Translations under genes and position numbers: made by a program | Part shown: piece after piece, positions 1 through 8,111 of the stretch | Position numbering within the stretch: position 1 is the first letter of the stretch | Layout: every line of letters begins with the position of its first letter | Notes under the pieces: model-generated | Databases searched by the model: none | What the model was told of the DNA's origin: nothing | What the model saw: the letters and a program-made list of their open reading frames with translations, nothing else | Source of the DNA: Variovorax sp. SG517 | GTDB taxonomy: Bacteria > Pseudomonadota > Gammaproteobacteria > Burkholderiales > Burkholderiaceae_C | Direction: 5' to 3' | Length of the DNA stretch: 61,590 bases | Assembly (NCBI RefSeq): GCF_013376045.1 | Contig: NZ_JABMJG010000018.1 | Location: 1-61,590, forward strand

Positions 1-304
1 GGGCTAGGAGGACTGAGCCCCGTTGAGTACAGGATGAAGGACGCCATCCAGTTGGCATGATCTAGACAGTGTCCAAGGTTTGGGGGTCGGTTCAGTCTTA
101 GTGGACACGAGCATCCTTTGCTCCTAACGCCGATTCAAGATGGGTTCACGGGACGCTTACCTTGGAACAACAGGCGCCTACCAAGTACTGAACCAGCATG
201 GGCGTAAGGGAAAGACTAGGCATTGGCACCTCGTATCGCGATATACATCGATTCACTGCTCCCCGATTCACCCAGCGGCAGCGCTACTTGCTCCAGGCGA
301 TTCA
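1..304. other. No supported gene (element cargo end)
   Basis: This stretch follows the stop codon of the leftward ATPase gene at 305. One rightward reading frame crosses it from 140, but it runs antisense into that ATPase gene, has no ribosome binding site and resembles no family I know. I see no RNA gene, repeat or clear terminator. It could hold the 5' part of a gene cut by the window edge. Confidence 0.5.
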
Positions 305-2098
305 CTAACTCGAAGTGACGAGCAGGATCCTTCTCAGAAAGTCTCTGAGCGGGTCAAGATGGAGCGGATTGTTCGCGATCAGCCAAGACACAAGGGTAGG
401 CACGTCGCGCGTTTTTCTAAACTCTTGAGTCGCGTTCGAGACAGCAGAGAACAACTGCTCGAGCACCTTTGCACCGTCAATTTCCGCCTCCCTGCTCAGA
501 TCGAAGCCCGAGAGCGCGGCTTCAACTTGTGCAAGCTCGCACTCGCAACCTAGTTCTTTGAGTGCAGCATGAATCGCGTGAGGCTCGATCAAATAGCTTT
601 CCAGCATACGTCGATCTAAGAATCGGAGCCGATTCTTAGACTGCAACTCAATGCGAACCTTGTCCTCCCTTTTTCTTTTCTCGGCATCAAGAAGTACACA
701 TATCATCGGCGGGACTAGGCCTGCAGACGTCGACAAGCGCTCATAGATCGAAACGATCTCATCCGGCGGCATGCCGTTCTTCTTTTCAAATGTCCCGGTT
801 CGCTCCACCCGGAGCACCGCTGTTCCTGCGGCAATTTCAGGACACGCATAGCGAAGGACTTCAGGAAAGACAAGCTCTTCTGTTTGCCCCTCGACCCATA
901 GCACTCGATCCTTTCCGTGTAAATCGGTGACACTTATGCCTAGGCGTGCGAGTTCCCCGCGAATGGTATGCAACTTTTCGCGCGTGGCTTGCTTTACGAC
1001 CGTGGCCGAGTTTTCAAGATCCAGAAAACTGATCGTCGAGGTATCAACAGCCGTCAGAACGTCGGCAGAATGGGCTGTCAATATGAACTGATGACTCTTA
1101 CCTTCGGACTCTAAAATTGCCAAAAGCTCACGCAAAGCGCGCGGGTGTAGAAACGCGTTCGGCTCGTCAATTGCGATGACCTGAGGTTCGCGTGCTGTCA
1201 ATAGAACGTAGAGGATTGCGACAACATTTCCGATACCAGTGCCCATTCGGCCGATGGGTGTAGCCAGATCCTGACGTCGAGCCTCCGGACCATGAGGCAG
1301 GCAATAGAGCGCAAAAACGTTGTTGGGAATCGGCGTGCTTTGCACCCATGAAACATCAGGGAAGATGCGTTGGACCCACTCGCAAAGCTTCCGATGTCCA
1401 TGAGCATCGCTTGTTTGCAAACGGTTGATGAAATAGGGCAGCCGCGCCGCCTCACGATCGAGCACCAGATCGTTCACCATTCCACACTCTGATCCGGGCC
1501 TGCGTTGAGCCCCAAATCGATAAACTCTCGCCGCGCACCGATCCACCAAGTTCTTCAGGCCTTGCCCTAGCGATTGCGGTCCGATGGCAGAAGTCGTGTA
1601 TTGACCAATACCGCCAGGGGAAACGCGAAACCCAGAAGTTAGAGAAGAGTCCCACTCGTACATGGACCCTTGAATCACAGTGCTGGAGGAGAAAGCCGCT
1701 GACCGACCACGTGGCTCAAGTGTCAGATTCACTTGGAGCTCCGGATCTTGCAAAAAGATCCGATCGAGGTGGCTATCAATACCGTGGGTGCCTCCACTGG
1801 GGCTGGTGATTGGTAGCCCAAACTGTTCTGATCCATACATTCGCGCCAACTCCAGAGTAGAAGTCTTGATTCCAACTTCGCCTCTTGAAGACCCACGCGG
1901 AACATCTCCGAATGATGGGAGGGTGATGCTCGAGCGATGGGGGTCGTTGTTCAAGGGCGCTAGGTCGAGCGCTTCAAGAACAGTTGATTTGCCTGCATTG
2001 TTTCCCCCGAGAATTAGATTAAACCCCTCATTGAAATGAAGAGTTTGCGCTTCATTAAAGCTCTTGTGGTTCTCGATAGTGACATGACAAATACGCAT
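305..2098 (-). CDS. OLD-family ATPase with C-terminal TOPRIM domain
   Basis: A 597-residue protein with an SMC/ABC-like ATPase half and a TOPRIM nuclease-like half, the OLD (overcoming lysogenization defect) architecture. The Walker A motif GGNNAGKST is at residues 31-39, an ABC-signature-like GRMGTGIG near 283, Walker B ending in D311-E312 and the H-loop His at 343. The TOPRIM Glu is in VEGQTEE at about 403, and the later acidic pair is D471-A-E473 rather than the usual DxD. Such proteins cleave or nick DNA and often act in phage defence, as P2 Old and GajA do. No helicase partner is visible; a GajB-like gene could lie to the left beyond the window. Base composition is AT-richer than its neighbours, which suggests separate acquisition. 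Confidence 0.85.
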   Translation of the reverse strand: MRICHVTIENHKSFNEAQTLHFNEGFNLILGGNNAGKSTVLEALDLAPLNNDPHRSSITLPSFGDVPRGSSRGEVGIKTSTLELARMYGSEQFGLPITSPSGGTHGIDSHLDRIFLQDPELQVNLTLEPRGRSAAFSSSTVIQGSMYEWDSSLTSGFRVSPGGIGQYTTSAIGPQSLGQGLKNLVDRCAARVYRFGAQRRPGSECGMVNDLVLDREAARLPYFINRLQTSDAHGHRKLCEWVQRIFPDVSWVQSTPIPNNVFALYCLPHGPEARRQDLATPIGRMGTGIGNVVAILYVLLTAREPQVIAIDEPNAFLHPRALRELLAILESEGKSHQFILTAHSADVLTAVDTSTISFLDLENSATVVKQATREKLHTIRGELARLGISVTDLHGKDRVLWVEGQTEELVFPEVLRYACPEIAAGTAVLRVERTGTFEKKNGMPPDEIVSIYERLSTSAGLVPPMICVLLDAEKRKREDKVRIELQSKNRLRFLDRRMLESYLIEPHAIHAALKELGCECELAQVEAALSGFDLSREAEIDGAKVLEQLFSAVSNATQEFRKTRDVPTLVSWLIANNPLHLDPLRDFLRRILLVTSS

Positions 2099-2504
2099 GG
2101 TGCCTTACGATGATCCGTCCGTGTCTAAGTCTGTCTGCAATCAAGGAATGCACTGTAAAGACAGAGCTTTCCCTAGTACAACCGTAGAGGTCAGCGCGTC
2201 TCACTGCGCGCTCGATCCGAGCACCAGCCGCGAAAGTGCTCGATCGGTGCATTGACTCTTCAACTGCGCCGGCTTGAGGGCGCCCTTGGGTCTAATGACT
2301 GGCATGAGGAGGACGTACTCTGGTAGAGCCCGATCTCAACATGTCGCCGTGCTCAACTTCATGTTCACCGTCCTCCAAGCAGCTCAATCATTGAAATCAA
2401 GCAAGCTGTGCGCTGCTTGGCTCGTATCCTTGGGATCAAACCACTCACCGGTCCCCAGCCACCTGAGCAGGGCCCATAGAAGCTGAAACCATGGAGATCG
2501 CCTG
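2099..2504. other. Non-coding gap between ATPase and repressor
   Basis: About 400 bases separate the two leftward genes. Only short antisense or unrelated reading frames cross it, none with a ribosome binding site or recognisable protein. It must contain the promoter of the ATPase gene, but I cannot point to convincing -35/-10 boxes. It marks the change from the AT-richer cargo to the GC-rich replication module. Confidence 0.4.
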
Positions 2505-2849
2505 CTACCCGGTCTTTTGTTTCGCGAGCGAAGAAAGCACCCTCCGGGCCGCAGCGCGCCCCTCTTCATCCGAATGCTTGTAGTTGTCCAACAGCGCGGC
2601 CTCATCCGGTGTCAGTCGGCTCTCAACCGGCGCAGCTCTTTGGCCCACCAGGACGTAGAGCACATCGACGCCGAGATCAGCCGCTGCGACTAGCGCATCG
2701 GCGTTGGGCGACTGCTCACCTTTCTCCCAAGCGAGCAGCGTCCGCCGCGACACGTCGAGTGCAGCAGCAAATTGTTCCTGCGAGAGGCCCGTTCGATCGC
2801 GCTCCTCGCGCAAGCGATCACCAACAGCCGCGCGATTTTTCTCACTCAT
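2505..2849 (-). CDS. XRE-family (Cro/CI-like) repressor
   Basis: A 114-residue DNA-binding protein with an N-terminal helix-turn-helix at about residues 11-55 (LREERDRTGLSQEQFAAALDV, then SRRTLLAWEKGEQSPNADAL), typical of XRE repressors. The C-terminal half is a short charged helical tail, not a LexA-type protease, so induction by RecA self-cleavage is unlikely. It is transcribed divergently from the phage-type operon, and the 93-base gap between them holds a perfect palindrome over a rightward promoter. This is the arrangement of a lysogeny repressor controlling early genes. The start ATG directly precedes the operator region. Confidence 0.85.
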   Translation of the reverse strand: MSEKNRAAVGDRLREERDRTGLSQEQFAAALDVSRRTLLAWEKGEQSPNADALVAAADLGVDVLYVLVGQRAAPVESRLTPDEAALLDNYKHSDEEGRAAARRVLSSLAKQKTG

Positions 2850-2852
2850 ATG

Positions 2853-2881
2853 TTGACTTGCGAGAAATTTCTCGCAAGAAT
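2853..2881 (+). promoter_or_regulatory. Rightward early promoter with 20-bp palindromic operator
   Basis: Positions 2858-2877 form a perfect 20-bp palindrome with half-site TTGCGAGAAA. It sits inside a promoter-like arrangement: TTGACT at 2853-2858, a 17-base spacer, then AAGAAT at 2876-2881. A repressor bound here would block RNA polymerase. The adjacent divergent XRE gene is the obvious candidate, and its own leftward promoter probably overlaps the same site. Confidence 0.75.
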
Positions 2882-2942
2882 GGCTTCACTGTGCAATTTT
2901 CTGTCTCATGAGCATACACAGCCACGAGTGCCGCCGCCTCCC

Positions 2943-3149
2943 ATGAAAACCGCCAAAACTCCTGTTCGACGCGCACCAAACGGTGCAGTCAGCGACAAGC
3001 CCATTGCGGTGCGCCTGCATCCTGAAGAGCTCGAGCGGTTTAAGAGCCGCGCCGCTCGCGAGCAGCGATCCATGGCTTCCGTAGTTCGACTCGCCGCCCT
3101 TCGCGGCCTGGACGAATGCGACCGCACCAACACGCCGCTCACGGCCTGA
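2943..3149 (+). CDS. Small ribbon-helix-helix protein
   Basis: A 68-residue basic protein. A short beta strand (KPIAVRLHPEE, residues about 19-29) followed by two helices matches the CopG/Arc ribbon-helix-helix fold, so it probably binds DNA as a dimer. The frame is open further upstream, but the predicted transcription start lies after those codons, so ATG 2943 is the likely start; it lacks a good Shine-Dalgarno sequence. It is the first gene of the rightward early operon and may be a Cro-like or copy-control regulator. The function is inferred from fold alone. Confidence 0.6.
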   Translation: MKTAKTPVRRAPNGAVSDKPIAVRLHPEELERFKSRAAREQRSMASVVRLAALRGLDECDRTNTPLTA

Positions 3150-3184
3150 CCTTTCGCTGCAGCAATCCTCGGAAGGCTCCACCC

Positions 3185-3382
3185 ATGTACCCCGATCCCA
3201 AGCGCGTGCGCTCCAACCGCTACACGATCCGCCTCGACGACTACGAGGATGGCCTCGTTCAGGCCATGGCGAACTACCAGGGCGAGCAGCTCGCAACGCT
3301 GCTGCGCGAACTGGCTCTGCGCGAAGCGCGTCAGGTGCTGGGGCTGGTTCATGAGCCGAGTCTCGACCAGCGCGCCGCCTGA
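3185..3382 (+). CDS. Small hypothetical protein, possible ribbon-helix-helix
   Basis: A 65-residue protein with a strand-like segment (NRYTIRLDDYED, about residues 11-22) followed by two predicted helices with LATLLRELALREARQVLG. This resembles a ribbon-helix-helix DNA-binding domain, though no family can be named. The ATG at 3185 was chosen over the upstream in-frame one at 3116 because the longer version would overlap the preceding gene and begin with a poorly structured leader. It lies in the rightward early operon. Confidence 0.55.
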   Translation: MYPDPKRVRSNRYTIRLDDYEDGLVQAMANYQGEQLATLLRELALREARQVLGLVHEPSLDQRAA

Positions 3383-3432
3383 AGGAAGGCCGCATACAGC
3401 CGCCCCACGGCGCAACAAGAGCAGCCGAAAAG

Positions 3433-3636
3433 ATGCCCGAGCACACCATCACCTTCACAGATGAAGACCACGCGCTGATCGAGCGCGTGCAGCTGGAGCG
3501 CGGGTTCCCCTCTTTCGAGTCCGCCGCCGAATGGCTGGTGAAGGCCCGGCTTCGCCGCGCCGCGCGCGCCACTACCGGGCGCGGCCGTGCCCTCTACCTC
3601 GTCGACCGGCGCCCTGCGCCCTCGGAGCCGGGATGA
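3433..3636 (+). CDS. Small hypothetical protein, helix-rich
   Basis: A 67-residue protein. The start resembles the two preceding genes: a short strand (HTITFTDEDHAL) followed by helices (IERVQLERGFPSFESAAEWLV), so it may be a third member of the same DNA-binding fold. The C-terminus is basic and arginine-rich. Its stop codon overlaps the ATG of the Ogr-like gene (ATGA at 3633-3636), so the two are translationally coupled. Confidence 0.55.
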   Translation: MPEHTITFTDEDHALIERVQLERGFPSFESAAEWLVKARLRRAARATTGRGRALYLVDRRPAPSEPG

Positions 3637-3956
3637 GACTGCGCTGCCCTCACTGCGACCACCTCGGGTCCATCCGGACCACCAAGGTGATGACGCCGAC
3701 CGTGTCGCAGCACTACGTCGTTTGCGGCAACTTCGAATGCGGGCACACGTGGCGCGCGACCGCCGAGGCGGACATGACGATCTCGCCTTCGGCAACGCCT
3801 GCGCCGACCGTACATCTGCCGCTCGCATCGCACATGCGGCGCGACGTGCTGGCCCAGCAAATCCGCTCGGGCAGCACAGCCGAGCACACGCCCTTGATGA
3901 CCCCGCCCGAGACGCGTGACCTCTTCGCGCCGGCCGGCCTCGACGGCCCTTCATAG
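3633..3956 (+). CDS. Ogr/Delta-like zinc-finger transcription activator
   Basis: A 107-residue protein whose first 45 residues match the Ogr/Delta zinc-finger family: CPHC at residues 5-8, then CGNFEC near 32-37 followed by GHTW. The spacing of the two cysteine pairs and the motif of a basic strand between them are characteristic. In P2, Ogr switches on late (capsid, tail, lysis) promoters; in satellite P4, Delta activates the same helper promoters. The C-terminal tail (about 60 residues) is longer than usual and unmatched. The gene is coupled by ATGA to the gene before it. Its presence in an early operon without visible late genes is the main hint of a P2/P4-type lifestyle. Confidence 0.8.
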   Translation: MRLRCPHCDHLGSIRTTKVMTPTVSQHYVVCGNFECGHTWRATAEADMTISPSATPAPTVHLPLASHMRRDVLAQQIRSGSTAEHTPLMTPPETRDLFAPAGLDGPS

Positions 3957-4049
3957 CGCGCTCGAGCGCCCGCTCGATCTCCCCTTCCCCATCCCCTGCG
4001 GTGCCTGTTCGGAGGCCCTGCGGGACGTGCTCACCCCGGAGGTTTTCAC

Positions 4050-4424
4050 ATGAACGACTCAGCACCCAGCTACCTCGCCCCGCGCCCCGCGCAGGTGCCC
4101 CTCGAGCCGCAGTACGCCAGACAACGTCGCTTCGGCGCGGACTCGACGGACGCCTTTGCAGGCACAGCATCGGCCGACCGACAACACGAAGACGAATGCA
4201 GCCCGCCGATGGGCCGCGCGAGCGTGTACCGCGATGCCAAAGAGGATCTTGCCCAGCTGCGGATCGACATCGGTTCCGGCACTGAGCTGCGCGCCACCTT
4301 GACGCTCCATGCCGCCGGCTTGCGCGACCTCGCCGCCCGCCTCCTCGACGCCGCCCACGACGTCGAATCCAATCCTGCCGCCGTCCTGGCTGAGGTTGTA
4401 CGCGCGGCGGGTGACGCACGATGA
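4050..4424 (+). CDS. Hypothetical phage-type protein
   Basis: A 124-residue protein I do not recognise. The first 60 residues look disordered and polar; the second half is a likely helical pair (ELRATLTLHAAGLRDLAARLL, then a second amphipathic helix). A good Shine-Dalgarno sequence (GGAGG, 4039-4043) lies before the ATG, and the stop overlaps the next start (ATGA at 4421), supporting real translation. Function unknown. Confidence 0.6.
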   Translation: MNDSAPSYLAPRPAQVPLEPQYARQRRFGADSTDAFAGTASADRQHEDECSPPMGRASVYRDAKEDLAQLRIDIGSGTELRATLTLHAAGLRDLAARLLDAAHDVESNPAAVLAEVVRAAGDAR

Positions 4425-4744
4425 GCACCCGGGTCCTCGATCAAGGCGGCAATCACTGGGTCGCCCACGGCCAAACCATCTGCCACAAGCAGAGCGGCAA
4501 TCCTGACGCGACGCCCGGCGTCGGGCTCGACGTCTACTCGTACCACAGCGCAGGCGGCAGCAACAGAAGCCATCGCCCCTTCGTGCTGGTGATCGTCGGC
4601 TCGGGCCCAACCGCCGGGATCTTGCCGCTGCACATCACCCCGGACGATGCCCGCGCGCTCGCCACAAGCCTGAACCGTGCCGCAGCTACCGCCGAGGCTG
4701 CTGATGCGGCCGTACTGGCGCGTCGCAGCAGGGTAGCTGCGTGA
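4421..4744 (+). CDS. Hypothetical phage-type protein
   Basis: A 107-residue protein without a recognised family. It has a compact region rich in beta-prone residues (GVGLDVYSYHSAG, then RPFVLVIVGSGPTAGILPLHI) followed by an alanine-rich helix. It overlaps the genes on both sides by one to four bases, so it belongs to a translation-coupled chain leading to the replication protein. Function unknown. Confidence 0.6.
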   Translation: MSTRVLDQGGNHWVAHGQTICHKQSGNPDATPGVGLDVYSYHSAGGSNRSHRPFVLVIVGSGPTAGILPLHITPDDARALATSLNRAAATAEAADAAVLARRSRVAA

Positions 4745-4878
4745 TGGGTTCACAGCTCGCTCGCCTGCTGCTGATGCGCGCGCTGGCCGCTGCCGCGCGC
4801 TCTCTGTTGCCCGCCCTCGTGGTGGTGCTGATCTCCGCCCTGCTCGGCCGCGCGCTCGCGCTGGCTGGGCTGCTCTGA
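4744..4878 (+). CDS. 44-residue single-pass membrane peptide
   Basis: A very short gene whose start codon shares a base with the preceding stop (TGATG at 4742-4746). The product is almost entirely hydrophobic after a basic N-terminal stretch: RSLLPALVVVLISALLGRAL at about residues 19-38 would span the membrane once. Its length, position just before the replication gene and overlap argue that it is translated. No function can be assigned; small phage membrane peptides include superinfection-exclusion and lysis proteins, but nothing here shows that. Confidence 0.5.
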   Translation: MGSQLARLLLMRALAAAARSLLPALVVVLISALLGRALALAGLL

Positions 4879-4885
4879 GGAATTC

Positions 4886-7741
4886 ATGAGCGGAGATCTT
4901 CTCGACGACATCGCCGACGCGCTGGCGAACGACTACGAGTTCAAGCGCACGTCGGACGGCCGTTTCCTGCAGAAGGGCATCTGCCCGAGCTGCGGGAAGA
5001 AGTCGCTGTGGACCTATGCCGCGACCCCGTGGGTAGTGCGGTGCGACCGGCTCAACAACTGCGGCTACGAAGCCCACGCAAAAGACCTTTACCCGGACTT
5101 CTTCAACTCGTGGACCGAGCGCTACCAGAAGCCCGAACAGGACAAGCCGTCGGAGCAGCAGAACCCCACCGCCGCCGCCGATGCTTATCTCCGGGAAGGG
5201 CGCGGCTTCGACCTCTCGCTCATCAAGGGCACCTACACCCAGGAGCACTACTTCGACGCCCGCGCCGACCGTGGCAACGGCGCCGGCACGGGCACCGTGC
5301 GATTCCAGCTCGCCGGCACCTGGTGGGAACGCTTCTTCGACCGGCCGCATCGCTTCGGGAAGAAGAAGGCGAACTTCAAGGCCGGCGGCAGCTACGCGGG
5401 CACGTGGTGGGCCATGCCCGGCCTCTCGTTCGTTGCGCCGCCGCCGGCCACACCCGAGACGGCCATGGCCCAGGCAATGCAGGCCGCGTCACCTGCGGGC
5501 CCTTTGCGGCCTTCCAGCCCGCCTCCGGAAGAGCTGTGGCTGGTAGAGGGCATCTTCGATGCCATCGCGCTGGCGCACCACGGCATCGCGGCCGTGGCGC
5601 TGCTGAGCTGCAACAACTACCCGGAGAAGGCCCTGGCCGAGGTCAAGGCCGTGGTCGAGGGCCAGAACGGTGCCGTCGACCTGCCCCGGCTGGTGTGGGC
5701 CTTCGATGGCGACAAGGCCGGCCAGGACTTCACCCTGAAGTACGTCAGGCGCGCGCGGGAGGCCGGCTGGGTCTGCTCGGCGGCGCAGATCCCGCAACGC
5801 GGCAAGGCGAAGGTCGACTGGAACGACCTGCACCAGCGCGGCAGGCTCGAAGAGAACCACCTCGAAGACTACCGCTACCACGGCGCCCTGCTGCTGGCTG
5901 CCACGCCGCAGGACAAGGCCCTGCTGATCTACAACCGGACCGGCAAGCAGAGCTTCGACTTCGACCACGTCAACCGCCTGTACTGGTTCAAGCTGGATCT
6001 CGACCGGTTCGGCAAGGCCGAGGACAGGATCAAGCAGGCCATCGCCGAGGGGCATACGCCGCCGATGGGCGACGAGGATCTGCGCACGCAGGCCTTGAAG
6101 GAATCCGGCGTGCTGCAGCCCATCGCCAACTGCAAGCCGCAGGCCCTTTACTACCAGAAGAACGAGGTCACCGGCGAGGCCTGGTACTACTTCCGCGTCA
6201 CGTTCCCGCACGACGGACCCGAGGTCAAGGGCACCTTCACCGCCGGCCAACTGACCACGGGCAGCGAGTTCAAGAAGCAGCTGCTGCACATGGCCGCCGG
6301 CGCGATCTACAGCGGCTCGAGCCAGCAGCTCGAGGTGATGATGCAGCGCCAGCTGGACAACATCAAAACCGTCCAGACCGTCGACTTCATCGGCTACAGC
6401 GCGGTGCACAAGACCTACCTGCTGGGCAAGGTCGCGGTGCGCGAGGGCGCGATCCACGAGGCCAACAAGGACGACTACTTCGACTTCGAGAAGCTGTCGA
6501 TCAAGACGCTGCAAAAGTCGATCCAGCTGCAGGTCAACACCGACCGTGAAGGCTACGAGCGCGCCTGGCAGAAGCACCTGTGGTCCGCCTTCGGCGCGAA
6601 AGGCTACATCGCCCTCGCCTACTGGTTCGGGAGCCTGTTCGCCGAGCAGGTGCGCGCCGAGCAGCAGAGCTTCCCGTTCCTCGAGATCGTGGGCGAGCCC
6701 GGCTCGGGCAAGACCACGCTGATCCAGTTCCTCTGGAAGCTGTGCGGGCGCGACTACGAGGGCTTTGATCCGTCGAAGTCGACTTCGGCCGGCCGGCTGC
6801 GCACCTTCACGCAGGTAAGCAACCTGCCCATCGTGCTGATCGAGTCCGACCGCGAGACAAAGAGCGGAGGTCAGGCGCACGTGAAGAGCTTCGACTGGGA
6901 CGAGCTCAAGGACGCCTACAACGGCAACAGCATCCGCACCACCGGTGTGAAGACCGGCGGCAACGAGACCTACGACCCGCCCTTTCGCGCGTCCATCGTC
7001 ATCAGCCAGAACAACCAGGTGCAGGCCTCGCAGGCCATCATGGAGCGGATCTGCCACATGACCTTCGACACAAGAGGGTTCACGACCGCGAGCTACGAGA
7101 GCGCGAAGGCGCTGGAGAAGATCGAGATCGAGCAGGTCAGCGGTTTCATCCTGGCCGCGCTCAAGCGCGAGGCGGACGTGATGGCAACCATCGCGGCCGA
7201 CCACGACCAAAACATTCAGTTCCTGCTCGCGCAGGACGGCATCCACAAGCCACGCATCGCGAAGAACCACGCGCAGCTGCTTTCCATGTCGAAGGCGCTG
7301 CGCGCTGTGGTGCCGCTGTCCGATGAACAGTTCAGCCAGGTGCAGGCGCAGATCGTCGCCATGGCTCGCGAGCGGCAGCAGGCCATCAACGCCGACCACC
7401 CGCTGGTGCAGGAGTTCTGGGAAGCCTTCGACTACCTCGACGCCTTGGGCGTGGAGTCGGTCAAGCACGGCCATCTCGACCGCCCACTGCTCAACCACAG
7501 CCGCGACGGCAAGCAGATCGCCGTCAATCTCAACGAGTTCGTCGAGAAGGCGAATACACACCGCCAGCAGATCCCCCTGCTGGCGGAGCTGAAGAAGGTG
7601 CTGCGCACCAGCAAGACCCGGCGCTTCGTCGACATCAAGTCGGTCAACAGCGCGATCCGGACCACCCCCAACGCCGAAGGCCCCGACACCCCAAAGACCG
7701 TGCACTGCTGGGTCTTCGAGCATCCGGGGCGCGGCGCCTGA
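4886..7741 (+). CDS. Replication protein: zinc-ribbon, TOPRIM primase and helicase
   Basis: A 951-residue protein that probably primes and unwinds element DNA. A zinc ribbon of primase type lies at C33, C36, C53 and C59. A TOPRIM fold follows, with the Glu in LVEGIFDA (E221) and the DGD pair at 274-276 (FDGDKAGQD). The C-terminal third carries a P-loop, GEPGSGKT at about 602-609, with a Walker B-like IVLIESD near 650, as in superfamily 3-type helicases. Similar fusions occur in Burkholderia and Ralstonia P2-like phages and in P4 (alpha protein). GAGGAATTC before the ATG is a good ribosome binding site. It is the largest gene of the element and the centre of its replication module. Confidence 0.85.
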   Translation: MSGDLLDDIADALANDYEFKRTSDGRFLQKGICPSCGKKSLWTYAATPWVVRCDRLNNCGYEAHAKDLYPDFFNSWTERYQKPEQDKPSEQQNPTAAADAYLREGRGFDLSLIKGTYTQEHYFDARADRGNGAGTGTVRFQLAGTWWERFFDRPHRFGKKKANFKAGGSYAGTWWAMPGLSFVAPPPATPETAMAQAMQAASPAGPLRPSSPPPEELWLVEGIFDAIALAHHGIAAVALLSCNNYPEKALAEVKAVVEGQNGAVDLPRLVWAFDGDKAGQDFTLKYVRRAREAGWVCSAAQIPQRGKAKVDWNDLHQRGRLEENHLEDYRYHGALLLAATPQDKALLIYNRTGKQSFDFDHVNRLYWFKLDLDRFGKAEDRIKQAIAEGHTPPMGDEDLRTQALKESGVLQPIANCKPQALYYQKNEVTGEAWYYFRVTFPHDGPEVKGTFTAGQLTTGSEFKKQLLHMAAGAIYSGSSQQLEVMMQRQLDNIKTVQTVDFIGYSAVHKTYLLGKVAVREGAIHEANKDDYFDFEKLSIKTLQKSIQLQVNTDREGYERAWQKHLWSAFGAKGYIALAYWFGSLFAEQVRAEQQSFPFLEIVGEPGSGKTTLIQFLWKLCGRDYEGFDPSKSTSAGRLRTFTQVSNLPIVLIESDRETKSGGQAHVKSFDWDELKDAYNGNSIRTTGVKTGGNETYDPPFRASIVISQNNQVQASQAIMERICHMTFDTRGFTTASYESAKALEKIEIEQVSGFILAALKREADVMATIAADHDQNIQFLLAQDGIHKPRIAKNHAQLLSMSKALRAVVPLSDEQFSQVQAQIVAMARERQQAINADHPLVQEFWEAFDYLDALGVESVKHGHLDRPLLNHSRDGKQIAVNLNEFVEKANTHRQQIPLLAELKKVLRTSKTRRFVDIKSVNSAIRTTPNAEGPDTPKTVHCWVFEHPGRGA

Positions 7742-7755
7742 CCACGAAGGCTCCC

Positions 7756-7962
7756 ATGCACATCACCGCCGCGCAGCCGTTCCGCTGCCACTACCGCCAC
7801 ACGGTCCCCGGCCAGGCGCCCATCGCGCTCTTCATCCAGCTGCGGGCCCGCGACGCGTTCGCCGCCCAGCAGATCGCCGAGGCCGCGCTCGGGCGCCTCG
7901 TCGACCGCGTGGAGCCCGCTCCCTTTCCCGTTTCCACCACCAACTCTGCAAAGGAGGTTTGA
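7756..7962 (+). CDS. Hypothetical small protein
   Basis: A 68-residue protein starting 14 bases after the replication gene. It has a beta-alpha pattern (IALFIQLRARDAFAAQQIAEA) like many small phage proteins of unknown role. Its last codons overlap the strong Shine-Dalgarno sequence (AAGGAGG, 7951-7957) of the next gene. No family recognised. Confidence 0.55.
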   Translation: MHITAAQPFRCHYRHTVPGQAPIALFIQLRARDAFAAQQIAEAALGRLVDRVEPAPFPVSTTNSAKEV

Positions 7963-7964
7963 CC

Positions 7965-8111
7965 ATGCACGCCTACATCGTGAAGGTCATCGACGCCGCC
8001 GGCGTCTTCTACGGCTACACCCAGCTCGCAGCCTCGTGCGCCGCAGCCGAAGGCATCGCCTTCGAGCGCTTCGGCAACTTGCGGCTGCTCAGCGTGCGGA
8101 GGTCCGCATGA
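7965..8111 (+). CDS. Hypothetical 48-residue protein
   Basis: A short gene with one of the strongest ribosome binding sites in the element, AAGGAGG at 7951-7957, eight bases before the ATG. The product begins MHAYIVKVIDAAGVFYGYTQ and appears to form a small strand-strand-helix unit. The stop overlaps the next ATG (8108-8111). Unknown function; the translation signals support it despite its size. Confidence 0.55.
   Translation: MHAYIVKVIDAAGVFYGYTQLAASCAAAEGIAFERFGNLRLLSVRRSA

Noticed and set aside
140..553. Rightward 137-residue reading frame at the left edge
   Set aside because: It runs antisense into the OLD-family gene, has no ribosome binding site and no family likeness.
1..2504. Complete Gabija (GajAB) system
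   Set aside because: Only a GajA-like ATPase-TOPRIM protein is visible; no UvrD-type helicase gene is in the window, so the system cannot be claimed.
3349..4428. Leftward reading frame of 359 codons
   Set aside because: Its product is almost only Arg, Gly, Ala and Ser, a typical antisense shadow of GC-rich genes; the rightward genes here have overlaps and motifs.
5489..7723. Leftward 744-codon reading frame opposite the replication gene
   Set aside because: It is an antisense shadow of the primase-helicase gene, whose zinc, TOPRIM and P-loop motifs are clear.
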